Positions 45,850 to 56,129 of a DNA stretch of 64,000 nucleotides are shown here, piece after piece. The position numbers and the translations under genes are program-made. Position 1 is the first letter of the stretch. Each line of letters starts with the position of its first letter. This DNA comes from Billgrantia gudaonensis (GTDB lineage: Bacteria; Pseudomonadota; Gammaproteobacteria; Pseudomonadales; Halomonadaceae): NCBI RefSeq assembly GCF_900100195.1, contig NZ_FNES01000004.1, forward strand, positions 35,014 to 99,013. The letters are read 5' to 3'. The notes under the pieces are model-generated. The model was not told the origin of the DNA and ran no database searches. It saw nothing but the letters and a program-made list of their open reading frames with translations.

Positions 45850-47922
45850 CTACCAGCGATAGCTCAGGCTACCGATCACGCTGCGCGATTCGCCGTAGTA
45901 GCACCAGAAGTCACAGCTGGCGACGTACTCTTCATCGGTAACGTTGTTGACGTTGATCTGGGCAGTCCAATGACGGTTGAAGTCATAGCTGGCCATGGCG
46001 TCTCCCACGGTGTAATCCGGCACGGTAATGTCGCCATCCACGGACTCACCGGCATGGCGTATACCTGCCCCCAAGCGCAAGCCATCCAGAGCGGTCCCTT
46101 CGAAATCGTAGTTCAGCCATGCCGACGCCATATGACGGGGAATCAGGGCCTTGCGATTGTCATCCTTATCGCGCGCATCCGTGTAAGTGTAAGCCGCCGT
46201 CAGCTTGAGAGCGTCAGTGAGGTAGCTCACCCCCTCGATCTCGAATCCGCTGGAGGTCGTCTCGCCTTCCTACGTTTGATATCCACCAGGCGCCGTGGCA
46301 AAGGAGTTCGACTCCTCGATATCGAAGAGCGCTGCGGTTACATAGCCATCCCAGTCGAACGGTGCGTACTTGACGCCCAGCTCCCACTGCTCGCCCTCGA
46401 TTTCCTCGAATATGGCACCGTTAGAATTAGTCTGCGCTGCCGGTCGGAAGGATTCCGTGTAGCTGAGATAGGGGTTCAGGCCATTATCGCCAAGATACAT
46501 GACACCACCGGACCAGGAGGTCGCGGACTGGGTTTCATCCACGGTGTTGTTATCGCGTTCGGATTCGTTGCGTACATCGGCACTGTCGTGACGAACGGCT
46601 CCCAGCAGTACCCAGCGATCGTCGATACGCAGTTGATCCTGCAGATAGAGCCCCAACTGCTCCTTGTCGATCTTGCGGCGGGTCAACTGATCGCTGGGTA
46701 CTGGGGCAATGCCGCTCTGGGGATTGAAGATATCGACACTGTCGTAGAAGTAGTTGTCGAACTCCCTGCCATCCAGTGTCAGGTCCTGGTAGTCCACCCC
46801 GAGTAATAGCGTGTTTTCCGTGCGGTCGCCATACCATTTTCCGACCATGCGGTTGTCGACGGTAAAGCTGTCGATCTCGCCGTCACGCTGCAGATGACCG
46901 CGAAATGCCGTCTGACCATCACCGGTGCCCATCATCATATAGGTACTGCGCAGATCCAGATCGAGATGGCTATAGCGGAAGTTCTGCTCGAACCTCCACG
47001 TGTCGTTGAAGGCATGCTCGAACTCGTATCCAACCGCCGTCTGGGTACGCTCGTCCTTGTCGTAACCGGGGGCCCCGTAGTTGGTCTGAGGATCCACCCT
47101 GCCAAACGGCGTATCCTGAACCGTGCCATAGGCCAGCTTGAAAGGGTTGACGGGGACGCCGTCGTCCTTCTGAAAGCTGGCCAGCACGGTCAACTGAGTA
47201 TCATCGGAAATGTCCCATTCGAGACTGGGCGCCAGGTAGAAACGTTCGTTATCGGTATCGTCCAGGTCGCCGTCACGTTCCTTGTACAGGCCTACCATGC
47301 GGTAGCGAACGTCGCCCTCGTCGGTGGCAGGCCCCGAGGTATCGAAGGCGAACTGCCGGTGATTGCGATTGCCAGCCTGTATCTCGATCTCGCCCTGCGG
47401 CTCGTCCGTGGGCCGCTTGCTGACGGCATTGATCAAGCCACCGGATGGTGCCTCGCCGTAGAGAATCGACGAGGGCCCTTTGAAGAGTTCAACACGATCC
47501 AGCCCATAGGGCTCTGGCAACCATTGGTAAAAGCCTTCGCGGTAAATCCGCAGGCCGTCCTGATAGGTTGCCTGATCGAAGCCCCGGACCTTGAACCAGT
47601 CGGTGTTGTTGTCTGCTCCGTAGTGGCCGGAGAGGACGCCGGAGCGATAGCGGTAGGTCTCGTCGAGGCGCTGGACGTTGCGCTCGTCCAGTTCCTCGCG
47701 TTCCACGATGGAGACGGGACGCGGGGTCTCGACCAGTGGAGATGCCACCTTCAGCGCCGTACCCACCACCACCATGGTTTCCGTATCGGTTTCCATGGCC
47801 TCTTCCTGGGCCTGAGCGACCAGGGGGACCGAGAGCAGGATGCCCGATACCGACACGCCAATGGCACGACGAACCGCGGCGGCGAGAGGCTGCATGGCAG
47901 CAGAATGGGATGAAGGATGCAT
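45850..47922 (-). pseudogene. FhuA-like TonB-dependent receptor interrupted by an in-frame TAG
   Basis: From 47922 the frame has a signal peptide (about 1-38), TonB box-like TETMVVVGT, the plug (ETPRPVSIVEREEL, VRGFDQATYQDGL, LDRVELFKGPSSILYGE) and most of the barrel. At 46270-46272 a TAG follows APGGYQT. Reading on in the same frame gives EGETTSSGFEIEGVSYLTDA and the final barrel strands with the cysteine pair ASCDFWC, ending LSYRW. Homologous receptors usually have a residue such as glutamine there, so a CAG to TAG change is the simplest explanation. The truncated protein would lack the last strands and the C-terminal aromatic residue needed for insertion. A Fur-like site lies upstream. Confidence 0.85.
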
Positions 47923-47971
47923 GTGTCTATCTCTGGCAGGGTTGGATGGAGCGGGATGAGACCAGAGACAT

Positions 47972-47990
47972 GATAAATATTATCACTCAC
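47972..47990 (-). promoter_or_regulatory. Candidate Fur box before the FhuA-like receptor
   Basis: A 13/19 match containing the perfect palindrome gataaatattatc lies 50-68 bp before the receptor start. I see no gene in the remainder of the 47923-48163 gap. Confidence 0.6.
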
Positions 47991-48163
47991 AGCTACAATG
48001 GAAGACCTCTCATTTGCATGGGCAAACGGCTCTTTTTTGAGCACGCTCAACAAGACGGCAGAGCGCCATCGCCCCGATGCCACGCAACCGACGAGGACAC
48101 CGAGAGACCGATGGCGCACTCCGCACCGAACGCCACATGCTCGAGCGCAGGCAGGCTTCCGCG

Positions 48164-49030
48164 TTACTTGGCGAATACCACCGTGCGTTTGGCGTGCAGG
48201 AATACCCGCCGCTCGAGGTGGTAAGCCACGGCTCTGGCCAGGGTCAGACATTCCACGTCGCGCCCCTTGGCCACCAGGTCCTCCGGGTAGTCGGCATGGC
48301 TGACCGGCTCAACGCCCTGGGTGATGATCGGCCCCTCGTCGAGATCGTCATTGATGTAGTGAGCGGTAGCGCCGACCAGCTTGACGCCCTTCTCGTAGGC
48401 CTGATGGTAGGGCTTGGCACCCTTGAAACCCGGCAGCAGGGAGTGGTGGATGTTGATCGCCCGGCCGGCGAGCCGCTCGCACATCTCGCTGGACAGCACT
48501 TGCATGTAGCGAGCCAGGATCACCAGCTCCGCTCCGGTTTCTTCGATCACCTGCCAGACCTGGGCCTCCTGCTCGGCCTTGGTCTCGGGCGTGATCGGGA
48601 AATGGTAATAGGGCAAGCCATGCCAGTCGGCCAGTGACTGCAGATCCGGGTGGTTGGAGACCACGGCCCGGATGTCGATGGGCAACTGCCCGGTGCGGTA
48701 ACGATACAAAAGGTCGTTGAGGCAGTGATCGGCCTTGGAGACCATGATCACCACCGGCGTGCGTGCCTCCGGCGCGGTCAGCTCGAAGACCATCTCGAAC
48801 GCCGCGGCCCGGGGCGCGAAGACGGCCTGGAAGGCCTGCGCATCGAAGTCGGGGTCCTGAGGCCGGAACTCGGTGCGGATGAAGAAGCGCTCGCCGTGGC
48901 GATCGTCGAAGGAGTGCTGCTCGGTGATGTAACAGCGCCTTTCCTTCAGGAATCGAGTGACCACATCGACGGTGCCCAGGCGGCTCGGGCACTGGGCGGT
49001 GAGAATCCAGGTATCGGCACTACGGCTCAT
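48164..49030 (-). CDS. purU: Formyltetrahydrofolate deformylase
   Basis: 288 aa. PurU hydrolyses 10-formyl-THF to formate and THF. An N-terminal ACT-like regulatory domain (ILTAQCPSRLGTVDVVTRFL) is followed by a formyltransferase-fold catalytic domain with INIHHSLLPGFKGAKPYHQA and the catalytic aspartate in HYINDDLDEGPII. The ATG at 49030 has AGGAG seven bases upstream. It follows soxG on the same strand in the glyA-soxBDAG order typical of methyl-group catabolism, where it frees THF and sends formate to formate dehydrogenase. Confidence 0.95.
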   Translation of the reverse strand: MSRSADTWILTAQCPSRLGTVDVVTRFLKERRCYITEQHSFDDRHGERFFIRTEFRPQDPDFDAQAFQAVFAPRAAAFEMVFELTAPEARTPVVIMVSKADHCLNDLLYRYRTGQLPIDIRAVVSNHPDLQSLADWHGLPYYHFPITPETKAEQEAQVWQVIEETGAELVILARYMQVLSSEMCERLAGRAINIHHSLLPGFKGAKPYHQAYEKGVKLVGATAHYINDDLDEGPIITQGVEPVSHADYPEDLVAKGRDVECLTLARAVAYHLERRVFLHAKRTVVFAK

Positions 49031-49087
49031 GGCGAGTCTCCTGATGAAGCAGGCCGGGAGCAAACCCCGGCCTGGAAAGCCCTCGGA

Positions 49088-49738
49088 TCAGCGCTCGACG
49101 CCGATGCCGTACTCCTCGCCCGCGTCCAGAAGCCAGCGATAGGTGTAGTCGGCAAAGCTGCGGCGCACCACCAGCTCCCAGCGGGTTTCCGTCGGTCGGC
49201 GCAGGATCACCGTGGCCTTGGCGAAGACGGTGGTGACGCCCTTGCCCACCGGGAAGTGGCTCGGGTGCACATCGTAGATCACCGATTTCATCAGCAGCTC
49301 GCGGGCCGCCTCGCCCGTCAGCTCGACCAGAGTCTGCCCCCCGCTGACGTTGCTGATCGCGAAGTGGGCGTCGCCCAGGACCGCGCGCAACCGGTTCTCC
49401 AGCGCGAACTCCTCGCCACCGGGCACGATGACCAACCACTCGTCCGGGGAGATCCACTGGATGGAGCGCTGGCCATCGGCGTCGTGGACCAGGCCCTGGG
49501 GCTCGCCGGGCAGCGGGATGCCGAGCACCTCGCGGACCGCCTCGTCGAGGACGATGGCCCCGCCACGCAGCACCAGGTGACCCAGGAAGGGCCGCTCGCG
49601 CAGCACCACCCGGCTCTTGGCGGTGGGCGCCGGCGCCCCCGAGCGGCGATAGGAGTAGGCCAGCGGCGATTCCACCGGAATCTTGGCTTGGGTGCGGGTA
49701 TCGAAGGTTCTGACCTTCTCGGCAGCGGTATTAGACAT
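49088..49738 (-). CDS. soxG: Sarcosine oxidase gamma subunit
   Basis: 216 aa, the SoxG subunit of heterotetrameric sarcosine oxidase. The pattern WISPDEWLVIVP, SNVSGGQTLVELTG and the C-terminal RRSFADYTYRWLLDAGEEYG are family marks. It has a GcvT-like fold and stabilises the alpha subunit. The start at 49738 overlaps the end of soxA by 8 bp; the frame is open to 49792 but that would lie deep inside soxA. Confidence 0.93.
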   Translation of the reverse strand: MSNTAAEKVRTFDTRTQAKIPVESPLAYSYRRSGAPAPTAKSRVVLRERPFLGHLVLRGGAIVLDEAVREVLGIPLPGEPQGLVHDADGQRSIQWISPDEWLVIVPGGEEFALENRLRAVLGDAHFAISNVSGGQTLVELTGEAARELLMKSVIYDVHPSHFPVGKGVTTVFAKATVILRRPTETRWELVVRRSFADYTYRWLLDAGEEYGIGVER

Positions 49739-52700
49739 TCTGGCGCTCTCCCTTGGGGTCGACGAAGATCGGGCTGACGATTTCGGCCTCATGGACCTGG
49801 CCGTCGGCCATGGACAGATAGACGCTCTCGCCCATCTTCTGCTGACCGCCCTTGACCACGGCCAGGGCGAAGCCTGAGTCCAGGGTCGGGCTGTAATAGC
49901 TGGAGGTCACATGCCCCACCATGGGCATGGGGATGGCATGATGGGGATCGAAGACGATCTGGGCACCCTCCTCCAGCACCACTTGGGGATCCTTGGGCCG
50001 GAGGCCCACCAGCTGCTTGCGGTCGCTGCGAGCGGTGTCGGGACGTGACAGAGCCCGCTTGCCGATCCAGGAGAACGGCTTGTCGTAGCCGATCGCCCAC
50101 TGCATGCCCAGGTCCTCCGGGGTCACCGAACCGTCGGTGTCCTGACCGGCGATGATGAACCCCTTTTCCGCCCTCAAGACGTGCATCGTCTCCGTTCCGT
50201 AGGGCGTCAGGCCGTACTTGTCGCCATGGGCGAACAGCGTCTCCCATACGTGCAGGGCATAGTTGGCCTGGACATTGATCTCGAAGGCCAGCTCGCCGGT
50301 GAAGGAGATGCGGAACACCCGCGCCGGCACCCCGGCGACGACGCCCTCGCGCCAATCCATGAACTTGAAGGACTCACGATCCAGGTCCATGTCCGTTATT
50401 TCGGCCAGCAACTTGCGCGCCTCCGGCCCGGTGATGGTCATGGTCGCCCAATGGTCGGTCACCGAGTTGAAGTAGACCTCCAGCTCCGGCCACTCGGTCT
50501 GGTGCCAGATCTCCAGCCACTCCAGCACCGTGGCCGCGCCGCCGGTGGTGGTGGTCATCAGAAAGTGGTTCTCGCCCAGGCAACTGGTGGTGCCGTCGTC
50601 GAACACCATGCCGTCGTCCTTGCACATCAGACCGTAGCGGACGCGGCCGGGGACCAACTTGGCCCACTTGTTGGTGTAGACCCGCCCCAGGAACTCCCGG
50701 GCGTCGGGGCCCTGGATGTCGATCTTGCCGAGCGTCGAGGCGTCGAGAATGCCCACCGCCTCGCGCACCGCCCGACACTCCCGAGCCACCGCTTCCGCCA
50801 TGCTCTCGCGTTCGCCGTTGACGGCGCCAGCGCGGGCTTTGGGAAAATACCAGGGGCGCTTCCACTGGCCCACGTCCTCGAACTCGGCGCCGTGCTCAAC
50901 GTGCCACTGGTGCAAGGCCGTGTAACGCTCTGGGTCGAACAGCTCGAGACAATGGCGACCGACGATGGCGCCGAAGGTGACCGGGGTGTAGTTGGGGCGG
51001 AACACCGTGGTGCCCACCTCGGGGATCGTCTTGCCCAGGCAGCGCGCGGCGATGGCCATGCCGTTGATGTTGCCGAGCTTGCCCTGGTCGGTACCGAAGC
51101 CCATGGCGGTGTAGCGCTTGACGTGCTCGATGGATTCGAAGCCCTCGCGGGTGGCGAGTTCGATGGCCGCCGCGGTCACGTCGTTCTGCAGGTCGACGAA
51201 CTGCTTGGGCCCGCGCAGGGTCGGCTTCTCGTGGGGCACATGGTAGAGCGCGCAGGCCTTGCCTTCGCGGATGGCGTCGGCCCGGGGCAGCTCGATGGTG
51301 TCGGCGGACCTGCCCAGCGCTGTCAGCGCCTCGCACGCCTTGGCCATGCCGTCGGCCATGCCCTCGGCCAGGTCATGCACGCCGCGGGCGCTGCCGGCAG
51401 CGTGCACGCCCTTCACCAGGCCGGGCACGAAACCGAGGATCTCGTCGTTCCAGGTCGGCCGGGCGCCGGTGTGGGAAGCCAGATGGATCACCGGGCTATA
51501 GCCGCCGGAGCTGGCAATGGTATCGCAGGCCAGGGTCTCGGCCTGACCGGTGACCCTGAAAGCTTCGGCATCGATGGTGGCAACACGGGCGCCGCTGACG
51601 CGCTTGTCTCCCTTGGCCTCGAGCACCGCCGCGCCTTCGATGATGCGAATGCCGCGGGCACGGGCCTGCTCGACCAGCTCACCGTCCGGGTTGCGGCGCG
51701 CATCGACGATGGCCACTACCTCGCGGCCGGCCTCGAGCCAATCCAGAGCGGCGCGGTAGGCGTAGTCGTTGCTGGTGGAGAGCACCAGCTTGTTGCCCGG
51801 CACCACCCCGTAGCGGCGGATGTAAGTGGCGACCGCCCCGGCCACCAGGTTGCCCGGCACGTCGTTGCCCGCGTAGACCAGCGGTCGCTCGTGGGCACCG
51901 GTGGCGAGCAGCACCTGGCCGGCACGCACGCGGTGCATGCGCGAGCGGGAGGGGCGATGACCGTCCACGGTGGGCGCGGTCTCGCCGAGGTGTTCGGTAC
52001 GCCGCTCGTGCAGGGTCACGAAGTGATGGTCGTGGTAGCCATTGGCGGTGGTGCGGGCCAGCAATGTGACGTTGTCGCACTCGGTGAGTTGGGCGATCAC
52101 CTGCTCGGCCCACTGGGCGGCGGGCCGGTCATCGAGCAACTCGCGGGTATCGAGCAGCGAACCGCCCAGCTCCTCCTGCTCGTCACACAGGATCACCCGG
52201 GCACCGGCACGCGCCGCGGTGAGCGCCGCCGCCAAGCCGGCCGGGCCGGCGCCGATCACCAACAGGTCGCAGTGCTGGTTGAGGTGGTCGTAGCTGTCCG
52301 GATCGTGCTCCATGGGGCTGCGCCCCAGTCCCGCCCCTTTGCGGATGACCTTCTCGTAGGTCATCCACAGCGAGGCCGGAGCCATGAAGGTCTTGTAGTA
52401 GAAGCCCGGCGGCATGAACTGGCCGCCCAGCTTGCCGACCAGGCTCATCAGGTCGCGCTGGACGTTGGGCCAGCCGTTGGTGCTGCATGCCTCGAGGCCA
52501 TCGTAAAGCGCCTGCTGGGTCGCGCGCACGTTGGGCACCTGGGCCGCCTCGGTGGTGCCGAGCTGGACCACCGCATTGGGCTCCTCGGCGCCAGCGGCGA
52601 CGATGCCGCGAGGCCGCGAGTACTTGAAGCTGCGATTGACGATGTCGACGCCGTTGGCGAGCAGCGCCGAGGCCAGGGTATCCCCGGTATGCCCCTCATA

Positions 52701-52781
52701 GGCCTTGCCGTTAAAGGTGAAGCTCAGCTTGCGAGAACGGTCGATGCGGCCGCCCTGGGTGAGACGATTGAACTGGCTCAT
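49731..52781 (-). CDS. soxA: Sarcosine oxidase alpha subunit
   Basis: 1016 aa. SoxA binds NAD+ and THF and, with SoxB, oxidises sarcosine to glycine while passing the methyl carbon to THF as 5,10-methylene-THF. An N-terminal ferredoxin-like segment (about 20-105) is followed by the dinucleotide-binding motif GAGPAG (177-182). The C-terminal third has the folate-binding GcvT-like domain (GKIDIQGPDAREFLGRVYTN, AEKGFIIAGQDTDGSVTPED). It overlaps soxD by 4 bp. Length matches the family. Confidence 0.97.
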   Translation of the reverse strand: MSQFNRLTQGGRIDRSRKLSFTFNGKAYEGHTGDTLASALLANGVDIVNRSFKYSRPRGIVAAGAEEPNAVVQLGTTEAAQVPNVRATQQALYDGLEACSTNGWPNVQRDLMSLVGKLGGQFMPPGFYYKTFMAPASLWMTYEKVIRKGAGLGRSPMEHDPDSYDHLNQHCDLLVIGAGPAGLAAALTAARAGARVILCDEQEELGGSLLDTRELLDDRPAAQWAEQVIAQLTECDNVTLLARTTANGYHDHHFVTLHERRTEHLGETAPTVDGHRPSRSRMHRVRAGQVLLATGAHERPLVYAGNDVPGNLVAGAVATYIRRYGVVPGNKLVLSTSNDYAYRAALDWLEAGREVVAIVDARRNPDGELVEQARARGIRIIEGAAVLEAKGDKRVSGARVATIDAEAFRVTGQAETLACDTIASSGGYSPVIHLASHTGARPTWNDEILGFVPGLVKGVHAAGSARGVHDLAEGMADGMAKACEALTALGRSADTIELPRADAIREGKACALYHVPHEKPTLRGPKQFVDLQNDVTAAAIELATREGFESIEHVKRYTAMGFGTDQGKLGNINGMAIAARCLGKTIPEVGTTVFRPNYTPVTFGAIVGRHCLELFDPERYTALHQWHVEHGAEFEDVGQWKRPWYFPKARAGAVNGERESMAEAVARECRAVREAVGILDASTLGKIDIQGPDAREFLGRVYTNKWAKLVPGRVRYGLMCKDDGMVFDDGTTSCLGENHFLMTTTTGGAATVLEWLEIWHQTEWPELEVYFNSVTDHWATMTITGPEARKLLAEITDMDLDRESFKFMDWREGVVAGVPARVFRISFTGELAFEINVQANYALHVWETLFAHGDKYGLTPYGTETMHVLRAEKGFIIAGQDTDGSVTPEDLGMQWAIGYDKPFSWIGKRALSRPDTARSDRKQLVGLRPKDPQVVLEEGAQIVFDPHHAIPMPMVGHVTSSYYSPTLDSGFALAVVKGGQQKMGESVYLSMADGQVHEAEIVSPIFVDPKGERQNV

Positions 52782-53128
52782 GCGCGGACTCCGTCACGAA
52801 GCGATGTCTGCTGGGCGGTGGCGTCGGCCGGCCGGCCTTCGGGGTGCTCGGCGGTGATCGTCGGCCGTTCGCCCATCTTGTAGGTCTCGAGGATCTCGTA
52901 GGTCACGGTGTTGCGGGTGACGTTGAAGAACTTGCGGCAGCCTACGGCGTGCACCCACAGCTCGTGGTGGATGCCGCGGGGATTGTCGCGGAAGAACAAA
53001 TAGTCGCCCCACTCTTCATCCGAGCACGCTTCGGGGTCCGCCGGGCGAGCGATGTGCGCCTGGCCCTTGGGGTGGAATTCCTCTTCCTCGCGGGTCTCGC
53101 CGCAGTAGGGGCAGTAGATATGAAGCAT
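52778..53128 (-). CDS. soxD: Sarcosine oxidase delta subunit
   Basis: 116 aa zinc-binding subunit. Zinc ligands fit C6, C9, H60 and C64 (YCPYCGE, WVHAVGC). The FFRDNPRGIHHELW stretch is diagnostic of SoxD. Stop overlaps the soxA start (ATGA). It is separated from soxB by 177 bp that contain a hairpin. Confidence 0.95.
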   Translation of the reverse strand: MLHIYCPYCGETREEEEFHPKGQAHIARPADPEACSDEEWGDYLFFRDNPRGIHHELWVHAVGCRKFFNVTRNTVTYEILETYKMGERPTITAEHPEGRPADATAQQTSLRDGVRA

Positions 53129-53225
53129 GGTGGTTCTCCCTTGGAGAGACTTTCACTCCGGATCCGATGAGCTTCTCCGGCGACAAGTCTGCGCGAGGGC
53201 GCTGTGAACCCATCCCTGGGCGCTA

Positions 53226-53247
53226 CTTTTGCCATCCATGGCAAAAG
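53226..53247. promoter_or_regulatory. Perfect palindromic hairpin between soxB and soxD
   Basis: cttttgccat and atggcaaaag form a 10-bp perfect inverted repeat with a 2-bp centre inside the 177-bp gap of an otherwise overlapping operon. It could be an operator, an RNA-processing site or a partial terminator that lowers soxDAG relative to soxB. Confidence 0.5.
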
Positions 53248-53305
53248 ACCCTCGCTTCGCCTTGCCCCCGGCGCGCATCTCGAAGCGCCTGTCCTCACGT
53301 TGTTC

Positions 53306-54556
53306 TCAATGGGCCACGCCGGCGGCGCCGTGCTCATCGACCAGCGCTCCGGTATGGAAACGGTCGATAGAGAACGGCGCGGCCAGCGGATGCATCTCAC
53401 CCTTGGCCAGGCTGGCGGCGAATACGTGCGCCGACCCCGGCGTCGCCTTGAAGCCACCGGTGCCCCAGCCGCAGTTGAAGTAGAGCCCCTTGACCTTGGT
53501 CTTGGAGAGGATCGGGCAGGCGTCGGGACAGGTATCGACGATGCCGCCCCACTGGCGGTTCATGCGCACCCGGGAGAAGATCGGGAACATCTCGACGATG
53601 GCCTGCAGGGTGTGCTCCACGGTCGGATAGCTGCCGCGCTGACCATAGCCGTTGTAGCCGTCGATGCCGGCGCCGATGACCAGGTCGCCCTTGTCGGTCT
53701 GGCTGATGTAGCCGTGCACGTGGTTGGACATCACCACGGTGTCGAGCACCGGCTTTAGCGGCTCGGAGACCAGTGCCTGCAGCGGGTGCGACTCCAGCGG
53801 CAGCTTGAGGCCGGCCATCTTCGCCAGCACCCCCGAGTTGCCGGCCGCCACGCAGCCGACGGTCTTGGCCTCGATGTCGCCACGATTGGTGTGCACGCCG
53901 TACACCTGACCGTCGCGGATCTTGAAGCCGGTGACCTCGGTCTGCTGCAGGATGTCCACTCCGTGGGCATCGGCACCGCGGGCGAAGCCCCAGGCCACGG
54001 CGTCGTGCCGGGCCACGCCGGCGCGCGGCTGCCAGGAGGCGCCGAGCACCGGATAGCGGGCGTTCTTGGAGCAGTCCATGATCGGCACCAACGCCTGGAC
54101 GCCCTGGGTATCCAGCACCTCGCTGTCGATACCGTTCAGCCGATTGGCGTTGACCCGGCGCTGGATGTCGCGCATGTCCTGCAGGGTGTGGCCAAGGTTC
54201 AAGACGCCGCGCTGGGAGAACATGACGTTGTAGTTGAGGTCCTGGGACAGGCCCTCCCACAGCTTCATGGAGTGCTCGTAGAGGGCTGCCGCCTCGTCCC
54301 ACAAGTAGTTGGAGCGCACGATGGTGGTATTGCGCGCGGTGTTGCCGCCGCCCAGCCAGCCCTTCTCGATCACGGCAACGTTCCTGATGCCGTGTTCCTT
54401 GGCCAGGTAGTAGGCGGTGGCCAGGCCATGGCCACCGCCGCCGACGATGATGACGTCGTACGCTTTCTTGGGCGTGGGATTGCGCCACTGGCGCTGCCAG
54501 TTCTCGTGGTGGCTCAGCGCGTGCTTGACCAGCCCGAAGCCTGAATAACGTTGCAT
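53306..54556 (-). CDS. soxB: Sarcosine oxidase beta subunit
   Basis: 416 aa. SoxB carries the catalytic FAD and the covalently bound FMN of the tetramer. The GGGGHG dinucleotide-binding motif is at residues 39-44, and [14 protein letters not shown] contains the histidine that in known SoxB proteins carries FMN. The C-terminal [16 protein letters not shown] is also conserved. It follows glyA by 50 bp on the same strand and probably shares its transcript. Confidence 0.97.
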   Translation of the reverse strand: MQRYSGFGLVKHALSHHENWQRQWRNPTPKKAYDVIIVGGGGHGLATAYYLAKEHGIRNVAVIEKGWLGGGNTARNTTIVRSNYLWDEAAALYEHSMKLWEGLSQDLNYNVMFSQRGVLNLGHTLQDMRDIQRRVNANRLNGIDSEVLDTQGVQALVPIMDCSKNARYPVLGASWQPRAGVARHDAVAWGFARGADAHGVDILQQTEVTGFKIRDGQVYGVHTNRGDIEAKTVGCVAAGNSGVLAKMAGLKLPLESHPLQALVSEPLKPVLDTVVMSNHVHGYISQTDKGDLVIGAGIDGYNGYGQRGSYPTVEHTLQAIVEMFPIFSRVRMNRQWGGIVDTCPDACPILSKTKVKGLYFNCGWGTGGFKATPGSAHVFAASLAKGEMHPLAAPFSIDRFHTGALVDEHGAAGVAH

Positions 54557-54606
54557 AGGGATCTACTCCTCGAGGGCCCCGCCGGGGGTACCGGCGGGGA
54601 ACGGAC

Positions 54607-55902
54607 TCACGCGATGGACGTGCCGGCCGCGGCGGTCGCCTGGGCATAGACGGGATGGCGAGCACACAACTCGGCCACCTTGCCGCGCACTTCGATCTCG
54701 ACTCCGGTGGTGTCGGCGCCCAGCGCCAGGACGTCGAGGATGTCGCAGATCCAACCGGCCAGCGTTTCGCACTCCGTCTGGCCGAAGCCGCGGGTGGTCA
54801 CGGCCGGAGTGCCGATACGCAGCCCGGACGTCACGAAGGGGCTTTGCGGGTCGCCCGGCACGGCGTTCTTGTTGACGGTGATGTGGGCGCGGCCCAGGGC
54901 GGCGTCCGCGTCCTTGCCGGTCACGCCCTGCTTGATCAACGAGACCAGAAAGAGATGGTCGTCGGTACCGCCGGAAACCACCTCGAAGCCACGGTCGACG
55001 AAGACGCCGGCCATGGCCCGGGCATTGTCGATGACCTGGGCCTGGTAGCGCACGAAGTCCTGACTCATGGCCTCGCGAAAGGCCACCGCCTTGGCGGCGA
55101 TGACGTGCATCAGCGGACCGCCCTGCTGGCCGGGAAAGACCGCCCCGTTGAGCTTCTTGTAGAGCGTCTCGTCGCCGCTGGCGGAGAGAATCAGGCCGCC
55201 GCGCGGACCGCGCAGGGTCTTGTGGGTGGTGGTGGTCACCACGTGGGCGTGGGGCAGCGGGCTCGGATAGTGGCCGGCCGCGATCAGGCCCGCCACATGA
55301 GCCATGTCGACCATCAGCCAGGCACCCACTTCGTCGGCGATGTCGCGGAAACGCCGCCAGTCGATGACCCGGGAGTACGCCGAGAAGCCGGCGATGATCA
55401 GCTTGGGCCGGTGCTCGTTGGCCAGGCGCTCGACCTCGTCGTAGTCGATCTCGCCGGTCTCCGTATTCAGGCCGTACTGAACGGCGTGGTAGTACTTGCC
55501 GGAGAAGTTGGGTGCGGCGCCGTGGGTCAGGTGGCCACCATGGGCCAGGCTCATGCCCAGCACGGTGTCGCCCGGGGAGACCAGGGCCATGAAGGCTGCG
55601 GCGTTGGCCTGGGCACCGGAGTGGGGCTGGACGTTGGCGTAGTCGGCACCGAACAGCGCGCAGGCCCGCTCGATGGCCAGCCGCTCGACCGCATCGACGT
55701 GCTCGCAGCCGCCATAGTAGCGTTTGCCTGGATAACCCTCGGCGTACTTGTTGGTCAGTTGGCTGCCCTGAGCCTCCATCACCTGAGGGCTGGCGTAGTT
55801 CTCGGAGGCGATCAGCTCGATGTGGGCCTCCTGACGCGCCACCTCGTCGGCGATGGCGGCGGCAATCTGGGGGTCGGCTGTCGTAAGGTTGTTGGCGTTC
55901 AT
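54607..55902 (-). CDS. glyA: Serine hydroxymethyltransferase
   Basis: 431 aa PLP enzyme that interconverts glycine plus methylene-THF and serine plus THF. The PLP lysine sits in [14 protein letters not shown], and SYRP-type features such as [12 protein letters not shown] and [10 protein letters not shown] are present. It heads the glyA-soxB-soxD-soxA-soxG-purU series, where it uses the glycine and the C1 unit from sarcosine. A second, housekeeping glyA elsewhere in the genome is likely but cannot be seen. Confidence 0.96.
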   Translation of the reverse strand: MNANNLTTADPQIAAAIADEVARQEAHIELIASENYASPQVMEAQGSQLTNKYAEGYPGKRYYGGCEHVDAVERLAIERACALFGADYANVQPHSGAQANAAAFMALVSPGDTVLGMSLAHGGHLTHGAAPNFSGKYYHAVQYGLNTETGEIDYDEVERLANEHRPKLIIAGFSAYSRVIDWRRFRDIADEVGAWLMVDMAHVAGLIAAGHYPSPLPHAHVVTTTTHKTLRGPRGGLILSASGDETLYKKLNGAVFPGQQGGPLMHVIAAKAVAFREAMSQDFVRYQAQVIDNARAMAGVFVDRGFEVVSGGTDDHLFLVSLIKQGVTGKDADAALGRAHITVNKNAVPGDPQSPFVTSGLRIGTPAVTTRGFGQTECETLAGWICDILDVLALGADTTGVEIEVRGKVAELCARHPVYAQATAAAGTSIA

Positions 55903-56033
55903 GACATCACCCTGGGAAGTGGCTGTTCAACGATAGGCGAAAAGGGGGCGCGCGGTATTCTGAAAACGACACCGTCATCATCGAGCGAGACAGGCCAACA
56001 CGCCGGAATCGCCCGAGCGGCCGACTCTGCCAC

Positions 56034-56049
56034 CCGCTATTGATAGCGG
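56034..56049 (-). promoter_or_regulatory. Palindrome upstream of glyA
   Basis: ccgctat and atagcgg form a perfect 7-bp inverted repeat with a 2-bp centre, about 130 bp before glyA and 80 bp after gbcB. It has no T-run. It may be an operator; nothing else is seen in this gap. Confidence 0.35.
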
Positions 56050-56129
56050 ATGCCGAAACACGAAGATTGAACGGATGCGACAACTTGGCGGCCATAATCG
56101 CGCCAGCCGCACCCTGCTGCCGTCACGGC

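Noticed and set aside
46270..46272. TAG as a recoded amino acid (pyrrolysine or suppression)
   Set aside because: Nothing in the window suggests pyrrolysine machinery, and other receptors here are also broken, so a nonsense mutation is simpler.
48026..48060. T-run next to a gagcacgctc hairpin as terminator of purU
   Set aside because: The T-run precedes the hairpin on the plus strand and would be an A-run after it on the minus strand, so it does not fit a terminator in either direction.
50181..52883. Open frame of 900 codons on the plus strand
   Set aside because: Antisense to soxA with low-complexity His/Gly/Val composition typical of shadow frames.
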